From the NCBI GenBank assembly GCA_015179045.1, contig WHUZ01000008.1, positions 806,001 to 870,000 of the forward strand: 64,000 bases of DNA, given 5' to 3'. The DNA comes from Kalaharituber pfeilii. Its lineage: Eukaryota; Ascomycota; Pezizomycetes; Pezizales; Pezizaceae. Shown piece after piece: positions 11,513-23,200 of this stretch (the stretch's first letter is position 1; each line of letters opens with the position of its first letter). The notes below the pieces were generated by a model, which did no database searches, was not told the DNA's origin, and saw only the letters and a program-made list of their open reading frames with translations. A program made the translations under genes and the position numbers.

Positions 11513-14500
11513 CTACGCGTTTGCAACTAAATCAAAGTCCCTCAGCGCCTCCTCCGCCGCCCTCCCCGCCGTCCACATCGGATCATAGTCGTCATACCCG
11601 GCGTTCAGTGGTTTAGGTGCAGACTCATTTGTCCCCTCGAGCTTTTGTTTTAGTATAAGACTATGCTCTAGTCTGCTCAAGTACTGCGGCACATCCTGCT
11701 GATCTTGTGAAGGCTGCCATATATTGACATTGGGGATACCCGAGGAATTGCAATTGGTAGCGGGATGTCCACTCGTTATTGTCGAGCTTCCCGTCTCATT
11801 ACTCGGTGACATCTTTCCATCTAACGCACCCATATTAGGTGATCCCACAACCGTCGATCCCTTGGAGTCACAACTCTGTGGAATCGCTTCTTCTGGATCA
11901 TGCTCAACGGCTCCGTTCCTCCAACAAAAGCTAAGAAACGCCAACCAATTTGGATCCTTCTGCAAAATCCACGGGTTTCCAATCACCACCAGTCCTTGCT
12001 TCGCCCTCGTTAATGCCACGTTAAATTTTTTACTTTCAAAAATGATTCCTAATCCCCTCTGCATGTCCTGTTCCAAGAACCGTTCACGAGTCCGAGTCGT
12101 ACATATAATGACAAATTTGTGTTCTGAACCTTGATACGCTTCGAGGGGCCCCACGTTTATCCCTCTCAGCTTATAAGGAGGTGAACGCAGGACATTGCGG
12201 AGTCGCTTAACTTGTTCCCGAAAGGGTGACATAATTGCAATCTCATTTGTTCTGCAATACTCCCCTTCGACGAGTCTTTGTGCGGTTCTACAGGCCATCG
12301 CAGCCTCTCGAAGATTGTAGAAGGACACGCCCTCCTCATGAGGCTCATCTTGTCCGCCATTGGCCATAAATAGGACTGGCCATTTCCTTCCCCTCCAGCC
12401 GTCCCAATTTTCCATCCCGTTGACGTCTGGCGCTTCCGGTACGAGGGTATCATTATAGAACAATGCACTAGGAACAGCCAAAATAGCTGGATGTGAGCGG
12501 TAATTGCGTACGAGATTGGTGAAGGGTGGTCGAATGTACGGCTGCAATAACAAGTTGTCAGCTCTCACTCTGGATTTTACATTCGAAGAACGTACCAGCA
12601 AAGTTGCAGAAACTCGTGATATCCACTCAGGAGCACTACCACCACCTAATTTCGCAATTCCATGTCTGGACAACGGATGCTCGGAGTATAGAGGTCTTGT
12701 AAATAACCTCTCCAGTAGGCTAGTTTCTAACCCGGCAGATCTACTTGCTAACCTAGGCCCAAGTTGATTTTGATCACCAGCCATGACTAATATGGGCTTT
12801 CCCCATGAACATTCTTCAGGAGGAGTGACAACAGTGAGAGGGATTAGAACATCGGGTTCGGTACCCTGGGCAGCTTCGTCAATCAACAATGCGTTCCTGG
12901 AAGGCAATCAGCGACCGGTTGTATGATTGTTGCTCGGCGGTAAATTTACCAATGAAGTACAATGTTGGTCTCATCCGCACTACCTATAGGCGTCCATTCA
13001 CCTACATCCATCCCGTCAATTAATCCTGGCAACTCGTCGCCTTTCAAGCTAGCATCGATGACTCTCTGCCACCTAGCAAGGTCTCGGTTTGTACACCTAG
13101 CCTGGACAAGCATAGAACAGTCGACACAGGTTGTGACTACAACTCTATAGGACATCAGTTTTCTCCATTCAGGCAAAGCGAAGGAATCGTTCTGAACGAA
13201 GCAATATGCGAGGAGCTCGCTAGGCACCTCGGCGAAACTTCTTGAACAATTATTCATCCGAAATAAAACTTTGGGTGACAAATGCTTGATAAGGCGCTGC
13301 GCGAGTGTGTCAGCTGCCTGATTCGAGGGCGCGCAGAGGAGAATATGGCTCCTTTGAGTAGCGGGCGCAAATATTAGCTGCAGTGCTGATCACGTCTGGT
13401 TAGATAGTGCAGTTCAATACAGGATTCAAGATTACAATACCTGCTTCAACGATGGTTTTCGTCTTCCCGGTCCCTGGGGGACCTGAGATCAAATATGGCA
13501 CTGTGCCGTAGTTCTGTTCCAAAATGGCATCTACTGCTTTCTGTGCATCATACAGATATTAATACATTTTGATCGTGAATGGGATAGGAGCATCACACCT
13601 GCTGTTCATAGTTGAGCTCTATATCAAACCACCTATGTTTGAACATCCCTTTGCTGAGGGTTGTTTGTAAAACTCCATCTTCTTTCTCTGGGAAAAGCAT
13701 CTTCCTCAGATATGTGGATCTTTCTATCCCAGCATTCGCGATTGATCCATTATCAACATGGCCCACAGATAGCTGCCGTATATTAGGAAAACTTCCATCG
13801 CCTACTTTTTCGCCGCTGGCCAGGAGCTTGCTGCACTCATGAACTGCCCTAGAATGAGGGCCAAAAATCCTCTCTTGGACCAAGAAGCAGACATTGAACA
13901 TCCCGCTCTCTAGCCTCAAATCGTCGATTCTGAGTACTAAAAACCCCGCCTGGCGATCGATACCATGGATATATGCTTCGTACTGGTACCCTAACCACGT
14001 GTTAGTTCCAGGACACGAGTTTCATTGGTTCTGAGCTAGGCTACCGGTAAACCCTGCAGGGGGGTACATATTAAATCCATTTGATCGAATTTGACGCAGA
14101 TGGACCATATCACCAATCTGGACCGAGGGGCAATCCTCTCGTATTCCCGGTACCATCAGCTTGAACTGGAAGTTTGCTAAATCATGAGGATACAGCGGAA
14201 CATTGTACATATCGTAGAGACGTGCGTTCTGATGTTGTGCTGACAATTCTTTCACGAATAGGTCAAAGAAATACGGGAGATATGTGCTGGGTGATAGGGA
14301 GAGAGCCCGAGTTGTCGGAGATTGAATAGAGGGGTATGGCGGAAGGGGCTGCAACAATGAGGTCCCAGCAAAAGATGAAATATAACTAGGATAGCTGATT
14401 GACCACGGGGGCGGAGATCTGACTGATATAGCAGGCAAGGTATTGATTTGCTATTTTACGTCAGATCGCAGAGTCTAACGATGTGACCCAATTTCCAGAA

Positions 14501-14961
14501 ACACCCACCATGAAATATGAAGGCACAAAGCTAGGTGCGTAAACATCAACCTGCCATGGCTGTGGAGCTCCACTAGGGCTTGCGCTCTGTGCTGCAGGTG
14601 GCATAGCGTAGTTGGGATGGATATTAGAGTTTGAGTATGACTGCAAGGGATGGAACAGTGGTGCTGCCGGATTTGGTCTCATAGCTCCAGGATGAAATTG
14701 CTGTTGCGGAGGAATAGGTAGCGTAGGGCCTATAAAGGCAGGTTGCTTAGTATTTGGAGGGATATAAGGGTACTGCGGTTGTGGAGGGTAGAACGGTTGC
14801 AGAGGTTGTGAACTGGACGCTGGTATCATATTTGGATATGATGTTGCAGCTGGCGGCGCGAGCGGCTGTGCAACCAAGCCTGAGTTGCGTTGCGCATGTT
14901 GTGGAAAGAAGCCATGCGGCGGCATGCTTGACGGGAACAAGGGCAGCGGCGGCTCTGCCAT
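11513..14961 (-). CDS. SF1 RNA helicase, UPF1/MOV10 (SDE3)-like
   Basis: Six exons on the minus strand: 14961-14509, 14450-14045, 13990-13599, 13540-13441, 13385-12950 and 12896-11513. Phases agree at all five introns (53-58 nt), giving 1056 residues. Residues 1-150 are Pro/Gln-rich. The helicase core carries motif I GPPGTGKT (437-444), Ia LLCAPSNQAAD (~466), II DEAAQ (602-606), III GDQNQLGP (636-643), IV LVRNYRSHPAIL, V EAYQGSEHKFVII and VI FNVALTRAKQGLVVIGNP. These are the marks of UPF1-like superfamily 1 helicases acting on RNA. There is no CH domain as in UPF1, so MOV10/SDE3-type helicases (in Neurospora, SAD-3, needed for silencing of unpaired DNA) are the closer match by layout. The start ATG 14961 opens the Pro-rich region. 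A role in RNA silencing is inference. Confidence 0.9.
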
Positions 14962-15242
14962 CGGTCTGATAGATTCGGGAGCGAGTGATCCGGATTATTG
15001 GGCCAGGCCTCCAACCGGGGGACTGCAACCAGGGCTGGTAAACGAGGAGGTAAGAATTGAGAAGACAAGCGAATGGTATCCGCACACTCCAAAGGCCGAG
15101 GACGTACTAGGTATGCGCAGCTATCTGACTGCAGTAGAAATGAGGTGGGGTGGGAGGAGGAGGGGTGGAGGGGTAGGAAACGGGCTGCAGTGAAATAACC
15201 TAGAAGTACGGAGAAAAGTAAGGGAAAAAAAAAAAGAAAAAG

Positions 15243-15277
<35 letters not shown>

Positions 15278-15600
15278 CACGGGCTAAGCAGTCTGTTGAG
15301 AATATTTGCTCTTTTTCCGTCAACGATTTGCGGTTATATATACGTACTTAACGTCTATTTGCAATTTCGTGAGACTGTACTTGGTGTAGGTAAAGCTAAC
15401 GCAAGTGGCACATTTGGCTAAGAGTTTTCTTGAGGGAGGGGGAAGGGGGGGGGGGGGGGGCTGGGATCAATCAATTGACGTCAAGGAAGCTTGGGACGCC
15501 AGATGAGAAGCAAGGAGACCGAGGTTGCAACTCACCCAGAAGGTATATTACAGTGTGATCGAAGACCGATAGTACAGCCGTCATGAGATTGAAGACATCA
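14962..15600. promoter_or_regulatory. Upstream region of the helicase gene with long poly(A/T) run
   Basis: Presumed promoter of the minus-strand helicase. It contains a near-uninterrupted A-run on the + strand at 15223-15276 (T on the coding strand) and a G-run at 15447-15460. Confidence 0.4.
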
Positions 15601-16187
15601 CATCACCATGGCCTGCGGGGATGCTGTGAGCTGTGGGGGAGGTGGGAGGGGGGAGGGGGGAGGTGGGGGGGGGAAGGGGAGGTTGCTTCTTGTCAAGTTG
15701 GGGAGAGTGGGAGGGGCCCTGGTGCTGGCGGGGGGTGGAGAGGCTGGTTGGGAGGGCGGGTGTGGGGCTTGGATGGGGGACCACGGCCACGGCATGGGGG
15801 CAATGGGCAATGCTGTCCTAGTTCCCAGCAGCATCGTGCATTTGAATCCGCGTTTGCATGCGCATGCTGGCGGCAGGGCTGCGGCCAGGCTGCTGCCAGG
15901 CCAGAACAGCGCAAAAGTCAATAGGCAAGCCTAAGGCTACACCGCAAGAATTATTAGTTCTTTCACTCAGAATTGCTAGTGACCCGAATGATCTTCCCAG
16001 GGGCCTCCATGCGGCGAGGCCAATCTGCTTGCAGGGATGTGCGGGAAGTGATCCTGCGTGGATGCTAACGGGCATAGCATAGCAGAGCGGCGCTCGCGCC
16101 GCGCGGATTGAAGGCTGGGGCCTGTGGCATCCAGATTGATTGAAGGTTGATTTTGCCGCCGACGCGCAGGCTTGCGCCCTCATATCA
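15601..16187. other. GC-rich island, no gene supported
   Basis: G-rich on the + strand (GGGAGGTGGG runs at 15640-15780), with overlapping open frames in several frames. No domain or splice structure was found. Confidence 0.4.
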
Positions 16188-16202
16188 TACCGTATTCACT
16201 CA

Positions 16203-16550
16203 TAGCGTTCGCACCGAGTGTGAGTCGAGTCGGTGTCGAGTTTTGTAGCATACGGGCGGCCCACGCACATATTTGATATATAATGCCAATAAATGCATTT
16301 AGCATTCACATTCCGTCTGAGCGAGTCGGGTTGAGTCGGTAAGTAATGAGTTCGGGCCGGTTTGTTACGCCGTCACGCCGTACCCGACTCGGCTGCCGAG
16401 TGAGCCGGGTCGGGTTGTATGTGCGCGTGACTGAGTCGGTGTGATAATGTACAACTACTATCATACTCAGTTCCTGAGTGAGTTTATAGTAGGGTCGGAG
16501 GAATTTTGTTAAAGGCTTACACTGACTCAGCCACACCGATGCGAACACTA
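16203..16550. mobile_element. hAT-like MITE nested in the Tc1/mariner relic
   Basis: Terminal inverted repeats TAGCGTTCGCACCGAGTGTG (left) and TAGTGTTCGCATCGGTGTGG (right, inverted). The flanks are ATTCACTCA and AATCACTCA, an imperfect 8-9 bp target duplication. Removing the insert restores the inverted-repeat arm of the host element. The interior repeats GAGTCGG and GGGTCGGG motifs, common in short hAT derivatives. No coding capacity. Confidence 0.65.
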
Positions 16551-16941
16551 AATCACTCACTTAAGAGGCAAAACACAAACGCGCGCTATGGCGGTCTTGG
16601 CAAGCCTCTTAGCGCCAGTGAGCGTGTATTACGCAAGTGCACGTGGAATTACCGCGATGCTAACCTCAACACCACGGAGACTGATATTATGAAGGATCTG
16701 AGTGCTGAAGTAGGAGACTGGATCAGGGTGATTAATAGACTGGCTTTTGGGTGCTGAAGAGTAGGAGATATTATATATCAAGTATGTTATGGGAAGAGCT
16801 TTTCCTTACTGACCAATGGTGCGGGGAGAAAGAAGAATCAGCCAAACACATATGGGGAGAGTGCAGAGTATGGAGCCAAAAATGGCCCGGGGGAAGATCC
16901 GTCATTTCTAAAATATTTGTTAGTATATATACTTGAATATA

Positions 16942-17018
16942 ACGTGTGATACATACTTTTTTTTTTTTATATATCATTACTCGCGTGCCACCCTGTGGGC
17001 TATGGCGAGGATTTAGGT
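16942..17018 (-). mobile_element. Short poly(A) retroposon, copy A
   Basis: On the minus strand: CTCGCCATAGCCCACAGGGT, then GGCACGCGAG, TAATGATATATA and a poly(A) tail (T-run on +, 16957-16968). Flanking ACGTG(TG)ATACATACTT repeats look like a target duplication whose right copy was later split by the neighbouring insertion at 17028. CTCGC and GCGAG at the two ends of the body can pair into a hairpin. Confidence 0.5.
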
Positions 17019-17027
17019 ACGTGATAC

Positions 17028-17089
17028 GCCCTGCCATGGCGAACAGCTACAAGCGGGGTCACGTGAAATTAAAAAAAAAAAAAAAAAAA
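17028..17089 (+). mobile_element. Short poly(A) retroposon, different sequence, exact 12-bp TSD
   Basis: A 62-bp insert begins GCCCTGCCATGGCGAACAGC and ends in about 19 A. It is flanked by exact GGTACGTGATAC copies at 17016-17027 and 17090-17101. A poly(A) tail plus a 12-bp duplication is what target-primed reverse transcription leaves. No coding capacity. Confidence 0.65.
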
Positions 17090-17221
17090 GGTACGTGATA
17101 CATACTTGACTAAAGTCGTAGACCGCTGCTGCTTAAAATTCTAGATATATGGAAGATTCTACTCATTTTAATACTCAAACAATCTGGTAAAAACTGGCCT
17201 TAATTCACCTGGATAGCTGTG

Positions 17222-17418
17222 GAGGGATTCGTTTAATTGGCTTAAACCTGCCTGAATGGCCTGGGCTGGCCTGAATGGTCTGAATCGGCCTGAATAGTCT
17301 GGACTGGCCTGGTTGGCCCCGACCGGCCTGGTTGGCCTGGACTGGCCTGGTTGGCCTGGACTGGCCTGGTTGGCCTGGACTGGCCTGGACCGTGAGATTC
17401 TAGGCCTGGCCTGGCCTG
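17222..17418. repeat. GGCCTGG-based tandem repeat
   Basis: Diverged then regular repeats of CTGGCCTGGTTGGCCTGGA, period 17 or multiples, with the most regular copies at 17310-17400. Confidence 0.8.
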
Positions 17419-17502
17419 TTGGATTCATTGACATCACTTGGTTATTTCTTTTCCTTCTTCGCCTTTGTTATTCCTTTTACTTCCTCATGTACTTAATCTA
17501 AC

Positions 17503-17563
17503 CATAGCCCACAGGGCGGCATGTGAGTAATGATATTGGAAAAGAAAAAAAAAAAAAAAAAAA
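17503..17563 (+). mobile_element. Short poly(A) retroposon, copy B
   Basis: On the + strand: CCATAGCCCACAGGGCGGCA, TGTGAGTAATGATATTGG and a poly(A) tail. It is clearly related to the units at 16.95 and 38.15 kb. The 5' border is uncertain; TTCCTTTTAC before and TTCCTTAC after the unit may be a degraded target duplication. Confidence 0.5.
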
Positions 17564-17593
17564 TTCCTTACTGTGGCAGAAGTGGAGCATGGT

Positions 17594-17652
17594 TGTTCTC
17601 GTGCCCAGACTCTCTTGGCACGCTTAGATAAGAGAGTCTGGGCACGAGAATA
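17594..17652. mobile_element. 59-bp hairpin TIR element with 9-bp target repeat
   Basis: Near-perfect inverted repeat TGTTCTCGTGCCCAGACTCT with its complement, separated by a short loop. The flanks GAGCATGGT (17585-17593) and GAGCATATG (17653-17661) match at 7 of 9 positions. Same family as the elements at 25.57 and 31.02 kb. Confidence 0.7.
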
Positions 17653-17978
17653 GAGCATATGCTATTTTACTGTGTATCTTTATTCCTTTATTTTGGCCTA
17701 GCGGGTGGTAATTCTCTGCGTTTACCACCTCCATTATTACAGAGTATGATAGAGATAATGGAGAAGCTGAGTTTGTTATTATTTTACGTCCTCAACGATG
17801 CCTGGCTATTGCACTTTTTACGGGACTATACGCGGCATAAGCTTTACATAGGCAACGGGGTTTCCCCTCTAGGAAAGAAAAGCAGGAACAAAAACAAAGA
17901 AAGAAATAAACTCCACCAGCAATCCTCCCATCGTCCGCATCCTCCTCTTCCTTATCTTCCTCATCTCCTTCCACCCTC

Positions 17979-18281
17979 CTACCCTTGACCCTGCTTCCCA
18001 AAGTTGACAGGCTGAATCCGCTCTGCTGCCCTCATGCAGAAATTCTGCGTCTTAGACCACTCTTCTTTTCCGAACCAGATATCAAAACCTGTAGGTACCG
18101 CCCGCCCGTCCCTGCGCGTCCCATAAAGGCCTTCCTCTAGCCTCTCCCTTTTGAGCTTCCGGCATTTCCGCATAATATGGTCTCTCATTGCTGGCTTATC
18201 TTTCCCACAGAGAGGGCACACCATGGAGATTATGGTGCCGGAAGTTAATAACCGACATGTTGTAACATTGCTGGCCGGCAT
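17979..18281 (-). pseudogene. Fragment resembling the C-terminus of a non-LTR retrotransposon ORF2
   Basis: The minus-strand frame contains CPLCGKDKPAMRDHIMRKCR, a C-x2-C-x8-H-x4-C finger like those near the end of LINE ORF2 proteins, followed by basic sequence (RDGRAVPTGFDIWFGKEEW) and a stop. No reverse transcriptase is attached. It is inserted in, or moved into, the Tc1/mariner relic. Confidence 0.4.
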
Positions 18282-18399
18282 TAGTAAGCAGCACCATATG
18301 TGTCATTTTGCTGCTTGCAATCGGTGAACAATCGCGCACCCTTCAGCCGCTTTACACGGTCACTTTACACGGTTGCTTTACATGGTCACATTACATATT

Positions 18400-18564
18400 G
18401 TTTTATTTTATCCTCGATTTCATTGTGAAATGAATTTCATAGAACTATATTGGGGTGCAGCAAAGAAGTTTGTTTGTGAGACCTGCTTCGTATTACGCAG
18501 GCATATAGGGATGGTCATCAAATGGGTATTCAAAAATCATGTATATAAGAGTCAACCCCTGTGA
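18400..18564 (+). pseudogene. DDE-transposase remnant
   Basis: The + strand frame encodes YPRFHCEMNFIELYWGAAKK, then VCETC. This matches the pattern around the last catalytic glutamate of Tc1/mariner-group transposases (H-C-E-L-N-x-I-E-x-x-W-G). The upstream two thirds of the protein are missing. Its position inside the TA-flanked relic supports that element's class. Confidence 0.55.
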
Positions 18565-18980
18565 TGACTCCCCTGTGATGACTAATCCATTTGTATGGGA
18601 CTTGGCATGTAACATTTTCTACATTTCCTAAGAAAGTAAAAAAATTGAACCTTTTCAGTTTTACAATAAATAAAGATTTTGCCATGAAAATATTATAGAA
18701 TGATAGAGCGCCTCAAATAGTATAGACTTATGATATTTCTACCTTAATTCATATAGGTTGTGGTTGTTGATAGGTTTTGCGTTGCGTTGGTTGTGTCGCA
18801 AATTTCATGTTGGTTATTACCTTCCGGCATTCCTGTACTTAGTAATACCAATATTGCACCAAAGAGCGCGCTAGCGCGATTAATAGCGCCTGAAGTTCTG
18901 CCAAGACTACACTAGCGCGCGTTTGTGTTTTACCTCTTAAATGAGTGAATACGGTAGATCTAAGTATGTAAAACATGCGA

Positions 18981-19056
18981 GTCATCAGTCATCAGTCATC
19001 AGTCATCAGTCATCAGTCATCAGTCATCAGTCATCAGTCATCAGTCACCAGTCATC
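18981..19056. repeat. 7-bp tandem repeat (GTCATCA)n
   Basis: About ten consecutive GTCATCA units, with one CACCA variant near the right end, immediately outside the Tc1/mariner relic. Confidence 0.9.
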
Positions 19057-19489
19057 TAGCATTATGCCAGAGCCGCTGACAGCCTGGAGAATCGTCGAAT
19101 CAGACGAGTAGAACGTCACCCTGGGCGCCGCTGACCAAGCCGGGCACCCTGGGCAGCAGACGATGGGGCAGCGAGCTAGCTGGGCACGTCCCCCACACCT
19201 TTGGATTGATTACAGCATTATAATGGAACAGCGGACAAGCCTGTGCTAGCATCTCTAAATGTAGCTTCTCGAAGGCGCGACCCTGCAAACGATAATCAGT
19301 AACTTGAATAGCGAAACAAAAAGTTGGATGCTCCGAACTACGCATCCTTGTGTGTGAGTGGCAGAACGAAGGAATAGAACACCAGATATAGAACACGCAA
19401 GAAGATAGATGCTAAGGGACGCACAAATATTTGAGACAGAAAAAGAAGTAAAACGCGGAATTGAGAACAGTTTGCCCTGGCTCCACTAG

Positions 19490-19670
19490 AGTTTCAGCAT
19501 ATGGAACCGGAGCATTACGACCCATCTTTGGTACATGATACTGGGCAACCCAATTCCTCAGCTCGGATTTGAACCGGAGCCCTCAATTCGGTCTCTCCCC
19601 TTGGCTTCCTGTTGTAACCTCCATCACTAGAGGTCACAAACAAATCACTTCACTAAGCTATAGGCCGTTT
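19490..19670 (-). mobile_element. Possible tRNA-derived SINE or tRNA-like relic
   Basis: On the minus strand an A-box-like TAGCTTAGTGAAG (19660-19648) is followed by an exact B-box GGTTCAAATCC (19575-19565). The spacing of about 70 nt is too long for an ordinary tRNA and no cloverleaf can be folded, so a Pol III-type SINE head is more likely. No poly(A) end or target duplication was found. Confidence 0.35.
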
Positions 19671-19931
19671 GGACGGTAGACACTCCTCGTCCTCTTGCAC
19701 CAAGCGCCTCTCCCACTGCCCCTCGACAGCCTTTTCCACCCCTCCCTCCAGTAGCCCTTTCCACCATTGCCTTTCCCACTATTCCTTCCCAAATAGGTAT
19801 AGCGCACTGTTTACTTTACTAGGCCGAATTACCCCCGTGTGTTTTGTTTTTATCTCTGTTGTTTTCATTTTGTCTGGAAATCTATTGTTATTCCATTCCT
19901 TTATGCCTGTTGAAGCTTATACCAATGGCAT

Positions 19932-20215
19932 CTTTGTTGCGATCAATTGGTGAGTGCACGGGAGTCTCAGAACAACCATGTACGCTCTATATGGTCAGCG
20001 GAGGAAAGCCTGACTCAGTAGGGCTATGAATTCCGATTCAAGAGGTGCTGTCTCCTCTTGAAATCAAACGAACAACTTGTAGGTGTGAGGGGGTTCCAGA
20101 TGAACTAGGTCTATAACATGGTCGGTGCAGGAACGTGACTCTGTTGGACGTGAATTCCAAAGCGATTGGTGCAAGTGGTGTCTCCTCTTGAAAATAAGCA
20201 ATTGGTGGGTATCTA
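19932..20215. repeat. Diverged tandem duplication, about 140-bp unit
   Basis: Two adjacent units share ordered blocks: AATTGGTGAGTG-like start, ATGGTC, GTGACTC/CTGACTC, TGAATTCC, and GTGTCTCCTCTTGAAA at the end. They are diverged by substitutions and small gaps. Confidence 0.5.
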
Positions 20216-23200
20216 GGTGACATGGGGATCGGGAGCTATGGGGGTTCGGTGCGAAGAGTGAGCTCATGCTAATGCTCGTACAAGAATTTGTCTTCTATCA
20301 TTGTTTATTTCATTATTGGGCCATGGCTTACTTGTTTGTGTACGGTTTTAGATTGCTTTATGACAGCTCTGTGCGGAGGTAAGATGGAGGAAAACAGAAA
20401 AGCGAGTAGCAAAATTGAGGAGGTACCGAAGCCGGCTGGTGGGAGCGGTAGGTGGGAATGAACAGTTTTCACAGCCGCTCGACACAATAGCTCCTCTGCT
20501 GGGAGGTAGAAAGTAGAGCAACAGCTAGGCGAACGTGTCACCCGTTACCCTCATATCAACGCATTGAGCTTTGGCCACGTTATACCAGAACCTACTGTAG
20601 TTCTCATATGCACTCGGATAGTGCCCTTAGGGCTTGGTATGAGACTAACCAGAATCTGGTGCTGACGCTGCAGTAATGCGACATGCGGTGCTACCTACCA
20701 TACCTGAAGGGGGTTACTGTAGCAAACAAAATGAATTTTAAAACATAAAAAAAGCAAATAAAATAAATTTGAAGTTGACGGCAGCAAGATGTTGAGCAAG
20801 GGGTGAGATATTCAGCTCTCTGGCATGTCATTACGTACTTACTTAGTATGTCAGCTTGTTCGGAGACCACAGTCCGCCTAATGATTCTTTACCTCCTGGC
20901 AAGCGTACGGCGCCGCGCTAGGGTGCTACCCTGTTTAATAACACCAGTTACCCTCACCTATAGTTCTCTCAGCAATTACCTAATCTCCCCTCACCAGTCG
21001 AAAAGATTCTCCCAATCAGGAATTGGGGAATTTTATACTTTCCCATCAACTCCAGGCAGCAGAATACCAAATTCTGGTAGTGTGGTAATACAGTGAGGTG
21101 TAGTATTTGTCCAGGCCATACAAGCAGCCATGCGTTACCTAAAAAAAACATATATACTATGTACTTAGTAAATACTCTCTCGACACGTTCACATGAGCAT
21201 GATTGAGCAAGGCTCTGAGATACTTAAATATGTATTTAGAACTTAAGAAGGTGAGCTGCGGCTCGAAGGGCAATATGTAGCAATATAGATGTATATCCAT
21301 AAACAGGAATCGCAGACACGGAGCATTGGCTCAACTAGACATGCCTCGTGCCAAATTGTGTGCCCTGATCGTTCATATGCTGGTGGTGTCTAACCTACCG
21401 TCTATCATAAGGAATGGCCATTTATGCTTCAGCTAACCGGCCATTTCTCTCCTTATTCCATTTGTACAGTGCGCTTTGTATTTATTTCTTCCCCTCTCTC
21501 TGTCGGTGGCCTCGTCCATAGGTTTCCGTAATTCTCCATGCTGAGTCGAAGATTAGCACCGCCATAAGAGCACGGTGGTAGCTGGCTACAAGGAATAGCA
21601 TCCAAATCACCCTCGATATATTACGTATGGTGCCAAGGATGGTATCAGAAAGGTAGAATAATGCAGCCACCGTACATTTGATGAAGGTTGTAGGACTTGA
21701 AGGTGTGTGCTTACATATGCCAAATTATTGAGGCCAGCGTAGTTGAATTAAAGTTGATAAGGCACTGTATACTTACGTTACTGCGGTTACCGGTGCTGCA
21801 GCAGACAACATTGGCGTTTCGGCAGTACATGCAGCTTTATTTATCGGTATGCGCTTCCCAACCTCGGAATTCCAATAAGTTACAACAGCTCTGGGCTTAT
21901 AAGTAAATATTGACCCTTGGCGAAGTTATCATGATATCTCTAAGCACTCCCTCTCAGGCTGAGGCACAATGCTGTGTAGTACGTGTCACAATATCAATAC
22001 CCATATATTGCGTTGGGACTGTGACTATATTAAGAGATAATGTATTCACCACAATATTAAAGTCAATCTATCACTATATCAAGCCTCAAAAATAAATAAC
22101 CTCACTAGTCCTCGCCATCACCAACGGCATATAAAGCATTCGCCTGTCATCTTTCCACCCATCCCCACAGTTCTACCAATGCATCTAGTTCGTCCTCCTT
22201 TCCTACTGGAAGCTTGTTGTATCTCCTCCCCTTCCCGACCATCTTTTTTCTACACCTCACACCTTGATTATTATGTTTTGCTGTTTCCTATTCTACACCA
22301 CTGGCATTCCGGGCTGTCCGCCTTCCTATTCCTAAATCTCCAGGTTCTCAAGCCTTTCTCTCTCCAGCAAACCTCGCAATGTGTGCATTAGGCTGCTCAA
22401 CCTCTAGAGTGGACGGTAGCTCAGGCCCAGCCTGTTTCTCTCCTCCGCTCATTGTCTATTCACCACAATTCTCATTCCCGCCTCACAGCATCAGAGTATA
22501 TGGACAATTCTTTGCGCAAGGTTATTGTCTGTTCCAATGCTATTCATTATATTTGAATAGCACTACAGTGTTTAAGCTTGCCAAAGTACATCAATGAAGG
22601 ATATTGCATTGGATTATTGTTCCACTGTATATGCTGTGAATCAAGTAACATGCAGTTATCGTACATTCCCTGAGAACACAATATATGAATCGTTGATAGG
22701 CCTCTAAAGTGTGTGTTTGTTCAGATAAAGGAAACCTGTTTAAAAAGTCACCTGGATTGTCACTGAGCATGATACCATTATATCTTTAAACCTTTACCGC
22801 ACCTCAACTTAAAACATGCAGGAAGGTTAAAGTTCGATGATGTCAGGTTCCTTGTGGTTTGGGATTTGTTATTACAGATAACTATACGGCTCAAGGAAGA
22901 ACATTTGAACAGGTTCTAGTTAATCTAAAATCTCATAAATTCATTTAGGCAGTACTGCGCATTTACCGTGGTCTATGTAGCACTATCACGACGCTGTACC
23001 CTGGGCAGGTTGGCTTTTTTATTAGAGAGAGAACATTTTTCTCTATATTAGATGAAATGGAACGTCTTCACGAGTTAGAACGAAGGACAGCCTTAGTAGA
23101 TTATGAAAGATGATAAGAAAAGTTGATATGTAAATTAGAGCTATAGAAGCATTGATCTCGAGGGTACGAAATGCGGAACAGCGAGCGATACAGTAGTAGT

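Larger units (their letters stand above)
16190..18954. mobile_element. Tc1/mariner-type transposon relic with nested insertions
   Basis: Left end CCGTATTCACTCA at 16190 and right end, inverted, at 18954, both flanked by TA (16188-16189 and 18955-18956). If the hAT-like insert at 16203-16550 is skipped, the left arm continues CTTAAGAGGCAAAACACAAA and matches the inverted right arm (TTTAAGAGGTAAAACACAAACGCGCGCTA) over about 50 bp, including GTCTTGGC. A + strand fragment at about 18406-18490 encodes a DDE-transposase-like segment. The rest of the interior is later insertions and decayed sequence, so the element is dead. Confidence 0.65.

Noticed and set aside
15581..16183. Several 60-120-codon frames
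   Set aside because: Same GC-rich effect; frames overlap on both strands and translate simple repeats.
17313..17501. Short ORF over the GGCCTGG array
   Set aside because: It is only a translation of the tandem repeat.
18981..19056. CRISPR-like array
   Set aside because: Units are 7 bp with no spacers, so it is a simple satellite; the genome is eukaryotic.
22130..22600. Small gene after a TATAAAG-like site with ATG at 22179
   Set aside because: The 70-codon product has no recognisable feature and no spliced continuation was found.
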